64,000 bases of DNA from assembly GCA_947846985.1 (NCBI GenBank), contig CANTUZ010000025.1, positions 16,428,100 through 16,492,099 of the forward strand, in the 5' to 3' direction. Under the pieces are notes generated by a model, which saw only the letters and a program-made list of their open reading frames with translations, ran no database searches and was not told the origin of the DNA. Positions 43,401 to 56,603 of the stretch are shown here, piece after piece (the stretch's first letter is position 1; every line of letters begins with the position of its first letter). Both the position numbers and the translations under genes were made by a program. This DNA comes from Fratercula arctica. Lineage: Eukaryota; Chordata; Aves; Charadriiformes; Alcidae.

Positions 43401-46400
43401 CAAGATGAATGCTGAAGTTCAGACTTCTTCACTATTTTTGCAGTCTGCATAGCCATAGACCAGGTAACTCAGCAGCATACTGATTAAGAGAGGAAGGGAC
43501 ACCTTCTTCACAAGAAGAACTAGAAATAGAGCTATTAGTGAGGCTTGGTTCTTATAGCAAGACTTCTGATGCTGAGTTTCACTTAGAAAAGCAGCCTCTG
43601 CTGAAATCGGCACCAAATCAAAAAAGCTGTGTACACACCCCTAAGAGAAATGTTAAATGAATGTAACAGCAGAGCTGCCCCCAGTATAAATACATGCCCT
43701 CAGATTTCATAATATAAATGCTAGGTGTAGCCTTACCTTGTCTACATAATGTTACTCTTCCCAGTACCTTACGCAGAAATTAATGATCTGCTCCTCAGTC
43801 CTACAAAATCCAGCTTCTTTTACTTCATATCCTGCTACAGTCATCATCACATATTTATGGTCTTAACTGTTCCTTTTGGTTCCTCCTTGAGCTCTCACCT
43901 TCATGCCTTCTGTTCCTAAAACCTTTAATATTAGCCATAGTTTCCAACTTATCTTCTGTTTTCTCTCTTATGCAAGGCTTTCTTTAGAAATATTACTTTG
44001 CTGACTTCGCTTTCAATTATCTTAATCTCTACATGATCTTCCACACTGAATAGTTTCTTCTTGTCATCGCTTTCCTCAGATGCAAGACCTTTGAAGCTCA
44101 CTACAGACTCAGCCATGTAGGAACCAATACAAAGATTTTCTTGTGTTTTGCTTTTTCACTAACAGAGTCGCTTCCATTTACACTCCATTGAATAAGATCC
44201 ACTCTTGTGTGACTGTAAAATGGAGAGGAGGGAACCACACTTAAGTTTAAGCGGTGTTCTAGAAGGTAAATATTTTCCAGTCTGGAGGATAAGAACAAAT
44301 TGAGTACTGTTGCAAATATTACCACTTCCTACCCTGGAACCCTTGTGAGTAGAGAAATTCCCCAGCTCTAAGTACAAGGTATTCACAAATAAACATTATG
44401 ACCCTTTTTGAGTGTACTCAAATAAGAATATAAACAATAGGAATGCTTAGAAAACACTGTCCAACATCTTTACATTTCCTTTGTGACTATTAAAGCACAT
44501 ACCTCTAACTCATCAGCAGGAAAGGCTCATTTTTTCCAGATACAGCTAATCAGACAGAGTAACATAAGGAGATCTATCAATGTTCCCTGCTTCAGCAAGA
44601 CATGAAGTGCAGACTTAGTGATGGAATCTGCATTTTTGGTTCTCATTTGTTCTGCTTGAATAAGTTTATCAATCTGAAGCAACATTCTCAGACACTGGTA
44701 TTTTGAATACCATTGGTCTCTGGAACTATCCTTTTTCTCCTCCTCACCATATCTAGATCAAAGAAACCTTCGAAAAAAATGTAAGGAGCTGGAAGCATAA
44801 ACATTCATTCTTGAAATGCAGTAAAATCTTTAATTTCAATGATATACAGAAGTACTCAATGTATTACGGCTGATCAATGCATAAAAGAGGTATAGAATAC
44901 TACTGAAAATAGACCTTATTTGTATGCATGACATACAAATATGTTAAAATATGTAGCTAAATACATTGTTGGAGTTAAGTAGCTTTCATACAAGAGAATC
45001 ATTGCAATTATCAATGGTAACAGCAAATCCTCTCCGATACAAATGTTTACTTCCTGTTCCAAGAACTACAGCAGGAAACAGCCTATATTTGTCTAGCACC
45101 AGCCATAGTGTTCCTATTTGTTACCCTTAAGTGTACAACCTGTAACAAAAATAGGTAGCTTTTTTCTTCCCCCAGCATAGCTTAATGTATTTAAAATATT
45201 TAGTTAACAACCAAATGCCTGCTCCCATATTTTGTTACAAGCCTTCTCTGATTACAGTCCTATCTCCTCAGTTTACAACTGGAACACAGAATTAGTCATC
45301 TCTAGGAAACATAGCATTAGTTTTTCATCACAAAAATCTCAATTTAAACCCATTTGAGAGAAGCTGAGCCACTACTTTACTGTATTCTTTCCTTTCCCTG
45401 CCTCTTGATAGCTAGGCTGAACCTAAATATCATTAACTGCTGTGAACACTAATATGCATAGCCTATGTACAGATCTATCAAGTGCATCTATCAGTTTTGT
45501 TGCATGGGGAAAAAAGAAACAGAAAAAAGGCATCGACATGCAGACGCATGTTCTTCCCAATGCCCACACATTTACTTCTTGCTGATTTATTTTGGAAAAT
45601 GGTAGAGGTGGAAATGTCTATTCAATTTCTTAGATTTCACTGTGCACCTTCTGTTTCTTAGAACATGGCAAATAATCTCTACACAATATCCCTAGTACTT
45701 ATAATGCAAAACACCTTATGACACTTCTAGCTTTGGGAGAAGAGAAAATGAAGCATGAAATAAGAAATATACTATCAGAACAATATTCATTGGCACTGGT
45801 AAGTCTGTATACTGCTGCACTGGGAAAGTATTAGTATTTGGGGTTTTAGGCTTCTTTTAATATAAGTTTGACCAGCTTTTCTGATGTCAGTAATGTCAGT
45901 TCTTGCAGCTTTTCTCATGTAACATGCAACCCAGAAGCCAAATTCATCAAATCATTCTCAAATCCAACAGATTTATATGTTCTCATTTAAATGACAAATA
46001 TTTTTTTTTGGCTATCATCTGAAGTATGAAATTCTCCTCACAGTTCTTCATAAATCCCCCACCCTGAGCCCAAACACAGAACTAGCAATAATCTTTTCTT
46101 TCCTAGCAAGAGTCAAGATAACAGATTCACAAACAATAAAGCCATAAATGCAGAACAAAACCCATAAAAAAAAAATCTTGACTGACCAAAGATTGACCTT
46201 AGTTGAAGAAGTTTTTAAAAATTATTCTTTGTTTCTTGTAACCTGTATTGAAATTGAAAGAAAATGTCACAAAAAATCATATTCTTAAAGTCCAGTATAT
46301 ACAGGCAATATACAATTTGACCTGTGCTAATTTGGTCAACCTTACACTGATATTGGATAATATGCTTTCGTGCTTTCTTTAATGTACAAATGCTAAAAAT

Positions 46401-48956
46401 CCTGCAGAAACCTATACAGGCAATGACAGAAGTCCAAAAATGGTCACAACTAACAAGTAAGAGTTGGGCAAATTACAATTAAAAGAAAAGGCAATGCAGA
46501 CACAGAATGAATGCTTTTCAGGGCAGACTTCTGAACATCGTTCCCAAACAGGGAGTGATCAGAATCAGCTGTTTACAGCACATCCTGATCTGGCATTTGG
46601 CAGTAAAGTTATGGGGGACTCCACACTACCATGTCAGAGAAAACGTATGGAGGCTGGCACTTCTGCAGCACGTATCCAAAGCAGAAGCAGATTTACTTAC
46701 ATCAGGCTAATCAAGACTGGAATGAATCGTATACGGCCACCTAGTGCCTCATGCCACAAATTCAAAGTAGTCTGAAAACCACAGCTTGCTTTTCTTTTGG
46801 ACTATAATAACCAGTACAAACCCCTTCAGAATCCACTTGTACTGCTGCCCCTTCCTAATAGCTCAGGGAAGATATTCCTCTTATTTTCTTTTTCATGGTA
46901 AAACCCTTCCATATATTAGAAAAAGGGACGAGACAGATCAGCACATCATTGGTTGAACTACAGTTAGAAATTTGGCTAGAAATCATTACAGCTAACGAAC
47001 AAAGGCTTAAATCTTTTATTACTGATTTGCTTAAATAATACATCAGACTCACACTAATGTAATAGGCAACTTGGAATACACAGCCCTGATTTACCAAGGA
47101 TTCTCTCATCAGGAATTACTTAAAGTAAAAAAGGTATAAAATAAGTGACAAAAAAGCAAAGATAAATGTTACAACATTCATTACCACCAGGCCCAGTACA
47201 ATACTGACAGTGTCATAGCTACAGCATTGAGAATTTACATTGTGAACAAGTAATAAACATTTGAAAAATCACTCCATTTATCTCCACTTTTTTGTTTTCC
47301 TTCACTAGCTTGGGGAATGATCATTCACACCTGCAGTTTTACCCCCCTTCAAATCTACCTGGACTTTCTTTGAAGGGAGAAGTTGATATTTCACAGCTTC
47401 TAAACCATTTTCTAAAGCCTACCACTTTGGTCCTGATATATTTCCAAAGTACAAAAGGAACCACCCCAACTACCCTTTACATGCTAAAAAATATAATTAT
47501 AACTACACAATTTAGGACATCAAAAGAATTTTCTCAGACTTTGAAGCAACCTTATTTATAGACTGCCAGAAATGGACAATAGTATTTTAATCTGTTTTCT
47601 TAAGGCAGGAGGGATTAGATACTGCCAGGGGAGGCAGCAAAAACAAAAGATGACTTTCAACATCCAGTACAGGTAATGCTACATAGGTGCATTTTTCATT
47701 TTGCTCACAAAAACAATGGTGTCTTACTCATAAGAAACAGTATTGAAAAAGAGGTGCTTAATACATTATTTGCATTAAGGATAGTAGAAGTATCTTGCAT
47801 TTCTCACTACATTAATGAAGACATTGACTAACCACCCTAAAATAATCTCATGCCACAAACACCACACACCATTCATCACAGCTGAGGTGCTGACATTTGC
47901 TGCAGGTGTAGTACTGCTGCACTGAACTTCGGCACATAATCCACATCTTTTCTAATTTAACTAGAATCTATTCTAGTCTGTAGAATAACTGCAATCTTAA
48001 CTGCACAATATGTATATTTTTCCCTTGATTGCATCTACTTGTTCTTTCAAGGGCATTCCCATTAGGAACAAACACTTCTCCATCCTCTCTCCCCCTTAAA
48101 GCAGAGTAAAAATAACCATATCAAGGGAAACTTATTACTGTTTCCAAATTGCATCTGGCTCTCAGCAGGCACACTATCCAGGCACCAGTTTTGCCACTAC
48201 ATTATGACTATTTTTTTTTTCCAGGATGACATTTTATACTGTAAGTAGGTAGAGGAAGAACAGATATGTGATTTGGGATAAGACAGAACCGCCTGAGTCA
48301 AGTGAAAAAGCAGTCTCTCCCCTCACTCTGCACCCTCCTGCAAAGAAATTTAGTTTTCACTCCAGAGAACGATTTCTTAGCACATTGCACGATGCACAAA
48401 CACAGATCCTTTCACAAATTAATTTTGTAAGAGAAGGATGAAAGCTGTAGTTTGTTCAATTTTGGAGCTCCCAGTTACTTTGTATAATGAAGAAATAAAA
48501 GAAAAATGGGAAGGAGGAGAACAAAAGAAACCCGAAAAGCAATCATTTGATTTCTGTCTACCTGGACAAAGCACACGTCATCTAATGAGGCCAACTGCTG
48601 TCTACATGTAATGGCAATGCAGCTCTAGCTGTAAAACACAGTTTTCAGGAGTATTATCCAGACTGCTCTCTTCCACAACTAGTATCTCCTGGATCACCAA
48701 TTTGAAAACAACAAAACCTCTCCAGTTCCTTTTCAATTTAAATTTATGGCTTTCCATAATCCTTACAAATATACATATCAGTTTTAAATAAACTGTTTCT
48801 ACTAAGCAAAAATAAAAAAAACACAAACAAGACACATTCAACAGAATAAAATGCTGCACATGTGATTTTTAGGTGGTAGATAAAGAGCAATTTTAAAATT
48901 ATTTCAAACTAAAGCCACTGAGCCTGCTTCAAGACCAATTAACAAAAATGCCACAA
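40455..48956. other. A+T-rich sequence, no gene seen
   Basis: About 8.5 kb without recognisable element or gene. There is a poly-T run at 42713-42724 and shorter A and T runs. Open frames such as 41087-41446 and 46464-46775 have no domain, bias or partner exon that I can see. Confidence 0.6.
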
Positions 48957-49465
48957 TGTCACAGTGTAAGAGACAGCCTGTAAATTCCCTGAAAAAAACA
49001 GTGAGAGGCAAGGGGGAGAAGGCCCTCCAAGCCTTCAATGGAATGCCTCAACACTCACAAGGAAATAAATAATGCAGGCCTGGTGTTCAAAGAACTGATA
49101 AGGCTAACAGGTGCCTGAAAATCAGTGGGAGCACTGCCTTGTGAAGACAAGATAGTCCTGCCACTCATGTGGTGAGCTTGCTAGTTCTCAGTTCTCAAGG
49201 CCATTGTGTCCAATAAGTGACCTTTGCCTCATTATCCACAAAATGCATATGAAAGTGCACACCCCTGCATATGCTAATAAAGATTATAGAGATCATGCTA
49301 AACATATGACTATGGCACTCGTCTCTCCACACAAATCATGCTACATGTCACCTGGGAGAAGGGAGAAACCTGAGACGAGGCTGTCCTTGGTAAGGGGGGT
49401 GGACCATGCTAATTCAGCAAACGTAAAAGGGGAAATAAGCACCCCTAGGGGGAAACAAAGAAGAT

Positions 49466-49560
49466 CGTGCCTGGGAAGATCTTTCCCAAGAAAGAAGACC
49501 GTACCTGGGAAGATTTTTCCAAGAAAGAAGAAGATTATGCCTGGGAAGATTCCCTGAAAA
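49466..49560 (+). repeat. Threefold tandem repeat, about 33 bp
   Basis: Three imperfect copies of a unit with CCTGGGAAGAT then TTCCAAGAAAGAAGA, starting at about 49469, 49503 and 49540. It lies inside the probable solo LTR, where such repeats often represent enhancer-like blocks. Confidence 0.75.
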
Positions 49561-49864
49561 AGACGCTGGAATCAGGACTGGTGATCTCTTTATCTCTGTC
49601 TTTTTCTTTGTCTTTTCCTTTCTCTATCCCTCAGTTACTCTTTTCTCAGAGTTGTTAAGTAATGACCTTAAGTACTGCTTGCCATAAGTTGTCCTATACC
49701 TGTTGTTAAGTAACACAATGCATACCTCACCACTTACCATAATTTGTCATATGCCTAACCAATTATTGTGGACCTGGTTACTAATCTAATAAATGTTTGT
49801 ATATCGACCTTGAGATTTATCTCACCTTAGTCACCTTGGGGATTTAGGAATCTGAGTCACTTAC

Positions 49865-49897
49865 CCCCCCCCCCTTCACTTACCCCCCCCCCCCCCT
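49865..49897 (+). repeat. Two poly-C runs
   Basis: CTTACCCC followed by C runs of about 11 and 14, separated by TTCACTTA; the CACTTACCCCC unit is duplicated. Confidence 0.85.
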
Positions 49898-49919
49898 TTC
49901 CTGAGAATGGGATGTGACA

Positions 49920-51230
49920 CAGGTAATACTGCTGAAAAAAAGAGAAGCTTATCCAAATACATACCAAGGAATTCAAGTATTTCTAGCTATTTAAAAAGAA
50001 CATATATATGAGCACTCAAGTTTTACCTACAGAGCCACATGAAATTTAGCAAGATGAAATAACCATTTAAATCAACAGAAAGGGCTTCATATCTTAACAA
50101 ATCCTTTTGAGTAAAATAAGCAGGGGAAATAGATACCTCTTTGGGGACAGGAAAGGGGGAACCCAAGAAGAATTGTACAGTAAGAACAAGGAGTTGTGTA
50201 CATCAGAACATCACTTCAAAAACAGATTAGAGAGGTTGGTAGCCAGGTTCCAGCCTTTAATCTGTAAACATAAGAACAGCAAATCTCAACCTGCCTATAA
50301 GAAAGGTTATACATTGCCATTCTATTTACTGGCAATCCATACAGCCCAGCTCCTACTTGGAAGAGTCTTTAGCTTTCTCTCAAGGGCAGGTTCAGAGGTA
50401 TTATTTATCCACATCACACTTAACTGAACATTACACTGTTCTGCATTTCACTAGCCTCCCAAAGGAATTTAACTAGCTACATTAATGTCCTTTCCCACCA
50501 CACGTTCTTGTGTTCCTAACCTGAATAAAGTACTTGCTCCTCACCACATCTCCCCAGGCAGCAGTAGGAGCCCCTTCCCCATGCAGAGGCATTTCTGAAA
50601 AGCTGAGACACTCCTGTTGATTCCACAACTCAGGCATGCAACCATCCCAGATTAACAGCATCCTTCCTGCTTGCGGAAGTGAGAAACAAAAGCCTACAAA
50701 ACCCACAGCTGGTTAAAGTTTTAAAAAAAATGTACTACAGGCTTGAAATGAAATAAGGACTTAGTTAAGACAGCTAAGCAGCATCCCAGGCCTATGCTCT
50801 AGATGAGGCTTAGATCCAACTTCCCACTTTCTCCACAGTGCCTTTTCATGTCAAATACAACATAGTTATAAGATAGTTGCTTAAAAATCCTTTTGGCCAA
50901 CACTTTAGAACAAAAGTCAGAAGAAGAAAGTAGTAAGAACTATACCGCAGCCAAGGTATCAAATTAAAAACAATTACTGGTGCAGTCAGTTTTACAGCAG
51001 TGGTGCCACAAAGACTGTCAGGAATGACAAAGCTTCTAAGCCACAAAATCCTCTTTGAAGCTTGGCTCCAAGCGACTATCACTTTTAAGTTTCAACTGCA
51101 AGTTTACTGCAATTTTAAGTGAAAGGGCCTGGCAAGCCTGAAGCACTTTGAATAAAAAAATAAATAAAAAATAATAAAACTTAAGATCCTGTGATTTAGC
51201 TCCAGCTTCAAAAAATAAAAATAAGATGAT
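49920..51230. other. No gene seen
   Basis: 1.3 kb of A+T-rich sequence between the probable solo LTR and an ERV-L LTR; only short frames. Confidence 0.6.
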
Positions 51231-51465
51231 TGTGCTGGTTTTCTCTAGGGTAGAGTTAATTTTTTCCATAGTAGCTAGTATGGGACTATGTTTTGGATTT
51301 GTGCTGAAAACAGGGTTGATAATACAGGGATGTTTTCATTATTGCTGATCAGGGCTTACACAGAGTCAAAGCCTTTTCTGCTTCTCACACCACCTTGTCA
51401 ATGAGTAGGCAGGGGGCGCACAAGATATTGGAAAGGGACACAGCTATGACAGCTGACCAAAGGGA
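51231..51465 (+). repeat. ERV-L LTR, left part
   Basis: Starts TGTGCTGGTTTTCTCTAGGG with the GGTAGAGTTAATTTT block typical of avian ERV-L LTRs. It is interrupted at about 51466 by a CR1; the LTR resumes at 51912. Confidence 0.82.
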
Positions 51466-51911
51466 GCAGCACTGGTGAGGCCGCACCTCAAGTAGTGTCC
51501 TGTTTCAGGCCCCCTCAATACAGGAAAGACATTGAGGTACTGGAGCAGGTCCAGAGAAGGGCAACAAAGCTGGTGAGGGGTCTGGAGAATAAGTCTTATG
51601 AGGAGCGGCTGAGGGAGCTGGGGTTGTTTAGCCTGGAGAAAAGGAGGCTGAGGGGAGATCTTACTGCTCTCTACAACTACCTGAAAGGAGGTTGTAGAGA
51701 GGTGGGGGTCTGTCTCTTCTCCCAAGTAACAGGCAATAGGACAAGAGGAAGTGGCCTCAAGTTGCCACAGGGGAAGTTTAGATTGGGTATTAGGAAAAAT
51801 TTCTTCACTGAAAGGGTTATCAAGCATTGGAACAAGCTGCCCAGGGAAGTGGTTGAGTCACCATCTCTGGGGGTATTTAAAAGTCTCTTCCAACCTAAAC
51901 AATTCTATGAT
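51466..51911 (+). mobile_element. CR1 LINE, 3' end fragment, inserted in the ERV-L LTR
   Basis: Plus-strand 5'-truncated CR1. An open frame (51495 onward) gives the C-terminal RT region, with [20 protein letters not shown] and [16 protein letters not shown], then [20 protein letters not shown]. It ends in ATTCTATGAT, the CR1 3' terminal unit in a single copy. Severe 5' truncation is normal for CR1. Confidence 0.92.
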
Positions 51912-52135
51912 ATTCCATTCCATACCATCATGCTCAGCATATATGCTGGGGGAAGGAGGAGGAAGGGGGAACGTTAGGAATTATGGCATTTTATCTTCCC
52001 AAGTAACCATTATGCATGATGGAGCCCTGCTTTCCTGGAGATGGCCGAAGACCTGGCTGCCAATGGGAAGTAATGAATGAATTCCTTGTTTTGCTTTGCT
52101 GCATGCATAGCTTTTGCTATTTTGCTTTTTGATTT
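51912..52135 (+). repeat. ERV-L LTR, right part, end missing
   Basis: ATTCCATACCATCATGCTCAG continues the LTR after the CR1, followed by an AAGTAACCATTATG block and a G+C-richer stretch. The LTR stops without its normal R-U5 end, so the 3' end is deleted or too diverged to see. Confidence 0.75.
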
Positions 52136-55100
52136 TGATCAAAATCAAGTCACTTTTCCCTCAGCAGGGCTCCATAGCACATTCAGCTTGCTGTGTTTTC
52201 CATTGTTTTAAATCTGTAATGTAATCTTGTTATTGAGCGTTTTACTCCATAGGGTACAGTTTGATACAACTGTATTCACCACCATTTTTTGGTCACAATC
52301 ACTAAACTCAGATTTCTACCATTCTTTTACTAGAGTGTCAGAATCAAGTAAACTTTTATCACTGTTCACTGCCTGTGTCACTCCACCTAAGTACCTACTG
52401 CCTTAGAAATTCAGACACAAAAGAGAAAAATCATACTTGCTCCAAATAATTTACACTTGAATGTAAGCTTTGCAGAAAGCTCTCCACCTTGTTTCTCTCC
52501 TCATCATGATCATAAAGAAAACTGCTGAAGTTTGTATCTTCTCTGAACAAGATTCCCCAACCCTATCCTGAATTAAGTCACCTAAAGGAATTCATTACCT
52601 TAGTTCGATCTAATGCTCAATCTTAATTGTGTCTGTGTCACAGCTGTCACTTCTTGGTTTATATTTATACTTATACTTATTCTTGGTTTATATTTATACT
52701 TATACTAGTCTATAAGTATTAGATATATTTCCCCTAGAATTTGTTAAAGTTTGTTATTCCCCTTTGGGATTTGGGTTCTTGGATCTCAATTTTATCTCAA
52801 GCAGAGTGAAGCTTATAGAGTTTATCTAGATTTGTGGCTAACAGGCAGTAGTTCTTCCATGCTTGCAATATTTCAAATCAGAACTATCATCATCAAAACA
52901 TTTTTTTTTTAAATGGCTATGAACATAAGAGCTTAATGTTTACAAAGCCATTTTGAGAATCAATTGTAGTATCAAGCCTAGTGCCAAGATAAGTCTATGA
53001 TAACAGGAGAAAAATTAACATTTTCATACATTAAGATGCATTGGATGCACATTAATAAAACAGATACATAGAGAGGATGGTGTCACATTGCAAGATGTTT
53101 GTCTGGTTGTTTTCATTGGCCTGACAGAACTCCAGTACAAAAGGTACAGAGTGTGGACAGACTCTGTAATGAACTTGCTTACCAAATCGTCTGTCAGAAC
53201 CCTGATCAGCTGGGAACAGACTTGCTGACAGACATGAGACTCCTAGTATAATCATGTGGTGCTTTATCTTTTATTTAAAACTCAGTTGGATCCTTGTTTT
53301 GTAAGTTTAATAGAGATGTAGTCTCCATTGCCACAATATCAATTGTGCTATAGTTTTATCATGCAGAATGTTGAATGCTGTATGCCTTGCTCTGTGAAAA
53401 GGATACATTAGGAGTCTTGGAAAACTCAGCAATGCCAGAAAATGAATTTTGATTGAGATTCAGTTACAGAAGGAGTTTCCCACAGTTTTTATGGTCTTGA
53501 ACCAACAATGTTCTGGTGAAATAAACTGTTATATGCAAAAATTATAACAATTTATAGTGGTTAGACAGTCAGTCTCAGAGCAGTGCTAGGAAATTGCTGT
53601 TAATTGATCCTAACATAGTATTATGATGGATCTTGAGTAGAAAAGAAAACAATTTCTAGTATCTCTTAGACTGTATTCTTTGACTTTCAGTCATTTCATG
53701 GATCGGGAATAGAAAACTGTTCTGTTAGGCTTTTTGCTTATGTAGTATTACTTCTTGAGCAGCCAATGAAAATAAAATAAAGGCAAGCAAGCAACTATTT
53801 TTTTTTTCTTAGAGATGGTAAAAATTTTAAATTTCTATTTTGCATGGATTGTTAATACATTGAAATTCAATTTTGTTCCACTGAAATGTATTTCAAACAA
53901 ATTAGAAGACTTTTGTGATGGCATTTTTTGGTTTTATGTTCTCTCGTGACATGGTGAGAGATGTATGTTGTGATCCTGCTATCCTGATAATCATACTCTG
54001 ACATGATAGAAGTGATACATGTATTTTTTTTAAAAGTGTGTCAGTCTTTCATTGCAATATATGTGATATGTCAATACTGAATGTCAGTCATCCTTTTAGA
54101 CTTTCAGCTACTTCCATATCATTATGACTTTTTTATAATGAGCAAAACATGACAATTTCTGTATGCGATGATACAAATTCTAAGCCAGCAAGCAACTGAA
54201 CACCTGATGCAAAATGAAAATATCCTCCTCTGAAATAGAGAGGATTTTCTTAAGTTTCAGCAAGTTGTTTTTTCTTTTTCTGATGGAAAAGTGGTTTTGA
54301 AAAAAGATTGGTTCTTCTATCTATATACTACAGCATAGGTTAGAAAAACAGACCTCAAAAAGATCTTTAGGCATCCTGTTCTTTCCCAACAGAGGATCGG
54401 ACACAGCCTGCCTTTCTCTCTGGCTTCCAGTTCTTTGCCCAGATAATCTGAATTTGAAGTTCAGATTTTCATTCCAATTTGGAGGTTTTGCCATAGCTGT
54501 AAGCCTTTCTCTAGGCTAGGAGTTTGAATTGTTTCTCACTCAACAAATTAAGCTCTGCAGTTTCCACTGTTGATAAGCCTTCCAAGTTGTCACAGTTTTG
54601 CTCTGTCCTCACTTGTACTTTGTGAAAGGCATTGCATTTTGGGTACCCATCCCACAGATTTCTGGCAGAGTTCTCAGAAATGGTGAAGTTGGGCAGATTT
54701 CAAAGGGCCATGAGTATACTGTGGGGAAAGTGATGGGTACGCTGTTTGATCAGCATGAACTACAATGCCAGTAAACCTTTAACTTATCTGGCATTAATGC
54801 AGTCCAACCGAAATAGCATTTAGAGTTAATGAAACTAGTTTTAACAGTGTATGGAATGCTTTCTGTGTGTGAGTGAACATGTGACATTTTATAAGTACAT
54901 TGCAAAGACTAAATTGATTCTTAGAAGAATACATTTCTCTAGTCCAGACAAGACCTAATAGATCTTTTTCCTAGATAGCAGACTTAACTTTTTCTTAATT
55001 TTCTCTCTTGATTAAAAACCTGAATGGGGTGAGGTTTCTACTAAATGTCTACTCAAAACAAGCTTAGAGAAAATGGAATGCCAGCCTTAAAAATGTCACT

Positions 55101-55688
55101 TTAATATGGTTTGACATGACAAGGACCTAAAAATCTCCTAACAATATATGTGCAAGTATACTTGCTGTATTTGGAATCAGTGTGTGCAAGAATGTATATT
55201 CACAAAATATTGATGACACTATGCTGGGGAGAGTGCTTGGAATAAGGAGTGCTGGCAAAGCACAGGAGAACTAACTTGCAAACCCAAGATACAGAGGTGG
55301 ATGAAAGGCAACTTCAATACAGAAGGTTAAAATTTTTTTAACCATTTTCAGACTGCTGGTACAAAGAAGTATATCCCCTATTAAAGGGAAAGATAGCAGA
55401 TTTCTCATAAACAATTTGCTTATTGATATTTAGATTTTATAAGTGAAATAGTGCAATTCTAAAAGATATTAATGCTTTTAGGTGTGAAATGGAAACAATT
55501 TCCTTTGCGTCTCTGTGTATGTGCACAAGCACTTATATTATTCTAACCTTTTTTCATGGTGATGACTATGTATTTAGTACAGAAGATATTCTAGTTTTGG
55601 TAAGCTGATTTTTGTCTATCCATACAATTCTTCTGACTTCTCTTTTGTGTCTAAATACTAGACTGATTATTCCATGAATTTATGAGTA
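52136..55688. other. A+T-rich sequence with a short tandem duplication, no gene seen
   Basis: A unit of about 34 bp with CTTGGTTTATATTTATACTTATACT is duplicated at about 52654-52706. Otherwise no element, gene or RNA is recognised. Confidence 0.6.
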
Positions 55689-55694
55689 GATCAG
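55689..55694. repeat. Target-site duplication GATCAG, left (copy C)
   Basis: GATCAG before TGTGGAG matches GATCAG at 60488-60493 exactly. Confidence 0.93.
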
Positions 55695-56020
55695 TGTGGA
55701 GATAGAGAGTAGCATAGGGAATCTGTTTGGCCTTGATGAGACAAAGCTGTACCCGTGAGAGGCACCTTGAGAGAAAAGATAAGCAAGCGTCAGGAGATAT
55801 CAGCAAGGAAAGGAATGTGAAAAGCAAAGCTGCTGCTCCGTGTGAACAGACAGAGACGACCAGTTAGAAGACACTGAGAAGCGCGTGGCAATCGACCTTC
55901 AACCTATCAGCAGGATGCTGCCTGCACGTGGACAGTACCTGTACCTATAAAGCTCGGGAAATTGTTGTAATAAAGGTCTTGGTCCATACCCTGCCAGAGT
56001 CCGTGAATCAATGCTCCACA
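55695..56020 (+). repeat. 5' LTR of ERVK copy C
   Basis: 326 bp, TGTGGAGATAGAG to ATGCTCCACA, with CTATAAAGC and AATAAA as in copy A. It is clearly a different LTR subtype from copy A although the interior is very similar. Confidence 0.93.
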
Positions 56021-56022
56021 AA

Positions 56023-56040
56023 TGGCATCCTGAATCGGGA
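56023..56040 (+). promoter_or_regulatory. Mutated primer-binding site, copy C
   Basis: TGGCATCCTGAATCGGGA; compared with the site at 12835 it has four differences in the last 14 bases. In normal reverse transcription a new provirus copies its PBS partly from the tRNA, so these changes are probably post-insertion mutations. Confidence 0.75.
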
Positions 56041-56142
56041 CTTGAATTGTAGGAAGATACGACTGGTGGAGCAGCCCGGCTGAATGAAAAAAAGCAGCGG
56101 TATTGGAGAGCTGCAGTCCGGACGACTAATCACCAAGGAAAG

Positions 56143-56478
56143 GTGAGCAGCCGGGAACGTGTGAGAATGGGGTCAAAAATGTCCTCAGAGGAAAAGGCGA
56201 TTGTATGTATATTAGAAAAGTTTTTAAGTAAAAGGGGTATACAATATGATGAAGGAACTCTTCGGCTTTTGCTAGCATGGCTAAAAAGCAAGGGCCTTCC
56301 CGCTGATTCTACAACAGCTTTCCAATTATCAAGTTGTGAGCAAGCTGGTGAAACTTTGTTTGAGGCAGCAACAAAAAGGGATGTGGTAGCTACGAAGGTC
56401 TTAACAACCTGGAGGTTAATTAAGGACACATTGCAGCAGATGAAGTCCGAACAAGGATTAAAAGGAACAGAGATATGA
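56143..56478 (+). pseudogene. gag: Gag matrix-like frame 1 (MA1), copy C
   Basis: Same MA1 as copy A, best start ATG 56167 (MGSKMSSEEKAIV), ending at the same TGA (56476). Donor-type AAAGGTGAGCAG precedes it at about 56140. Differences from copy A are few (for example Cys for Trp in LSSCEQ). Confidence 0.65.
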
Positions 56479-56603
56479 AGAAATAATTATCCAGTGGTGA
56501 ACCTGCGGCTGGACGGAGGAGTTCATACTGAGAGCTCTCTAACAATTACTTTCATCGCCGTTTGCTGGACGAAAAAGGTGAGCAGCTGCAGTAGACATGA
56601 AAA

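Larger units (their letters stand above)
48957..49919 (+). repeat. Probable solo LTR
   Basis: Possible ends TGTCACAGTG and GGGATGTGACA form a 6-bp inverted repeat (TGTCAC/GTGACA). AATAAA at about 49787, a T-rich region and a pyrimidine-rich end fit R-U5. No clean target duplication is visible (ACAA against CAGG), so ends are tentative; the part from about 49130 looks most LTR-like. It contains a repeat at 49466-49560 and two poly-C runs near its end. Confidence 0.4.

Noticed and set aside
46464..46775. 103-codon frame as a host exon
   Set aside because: No recognisable domain, no convincing splice partners, composition like the surroundings.
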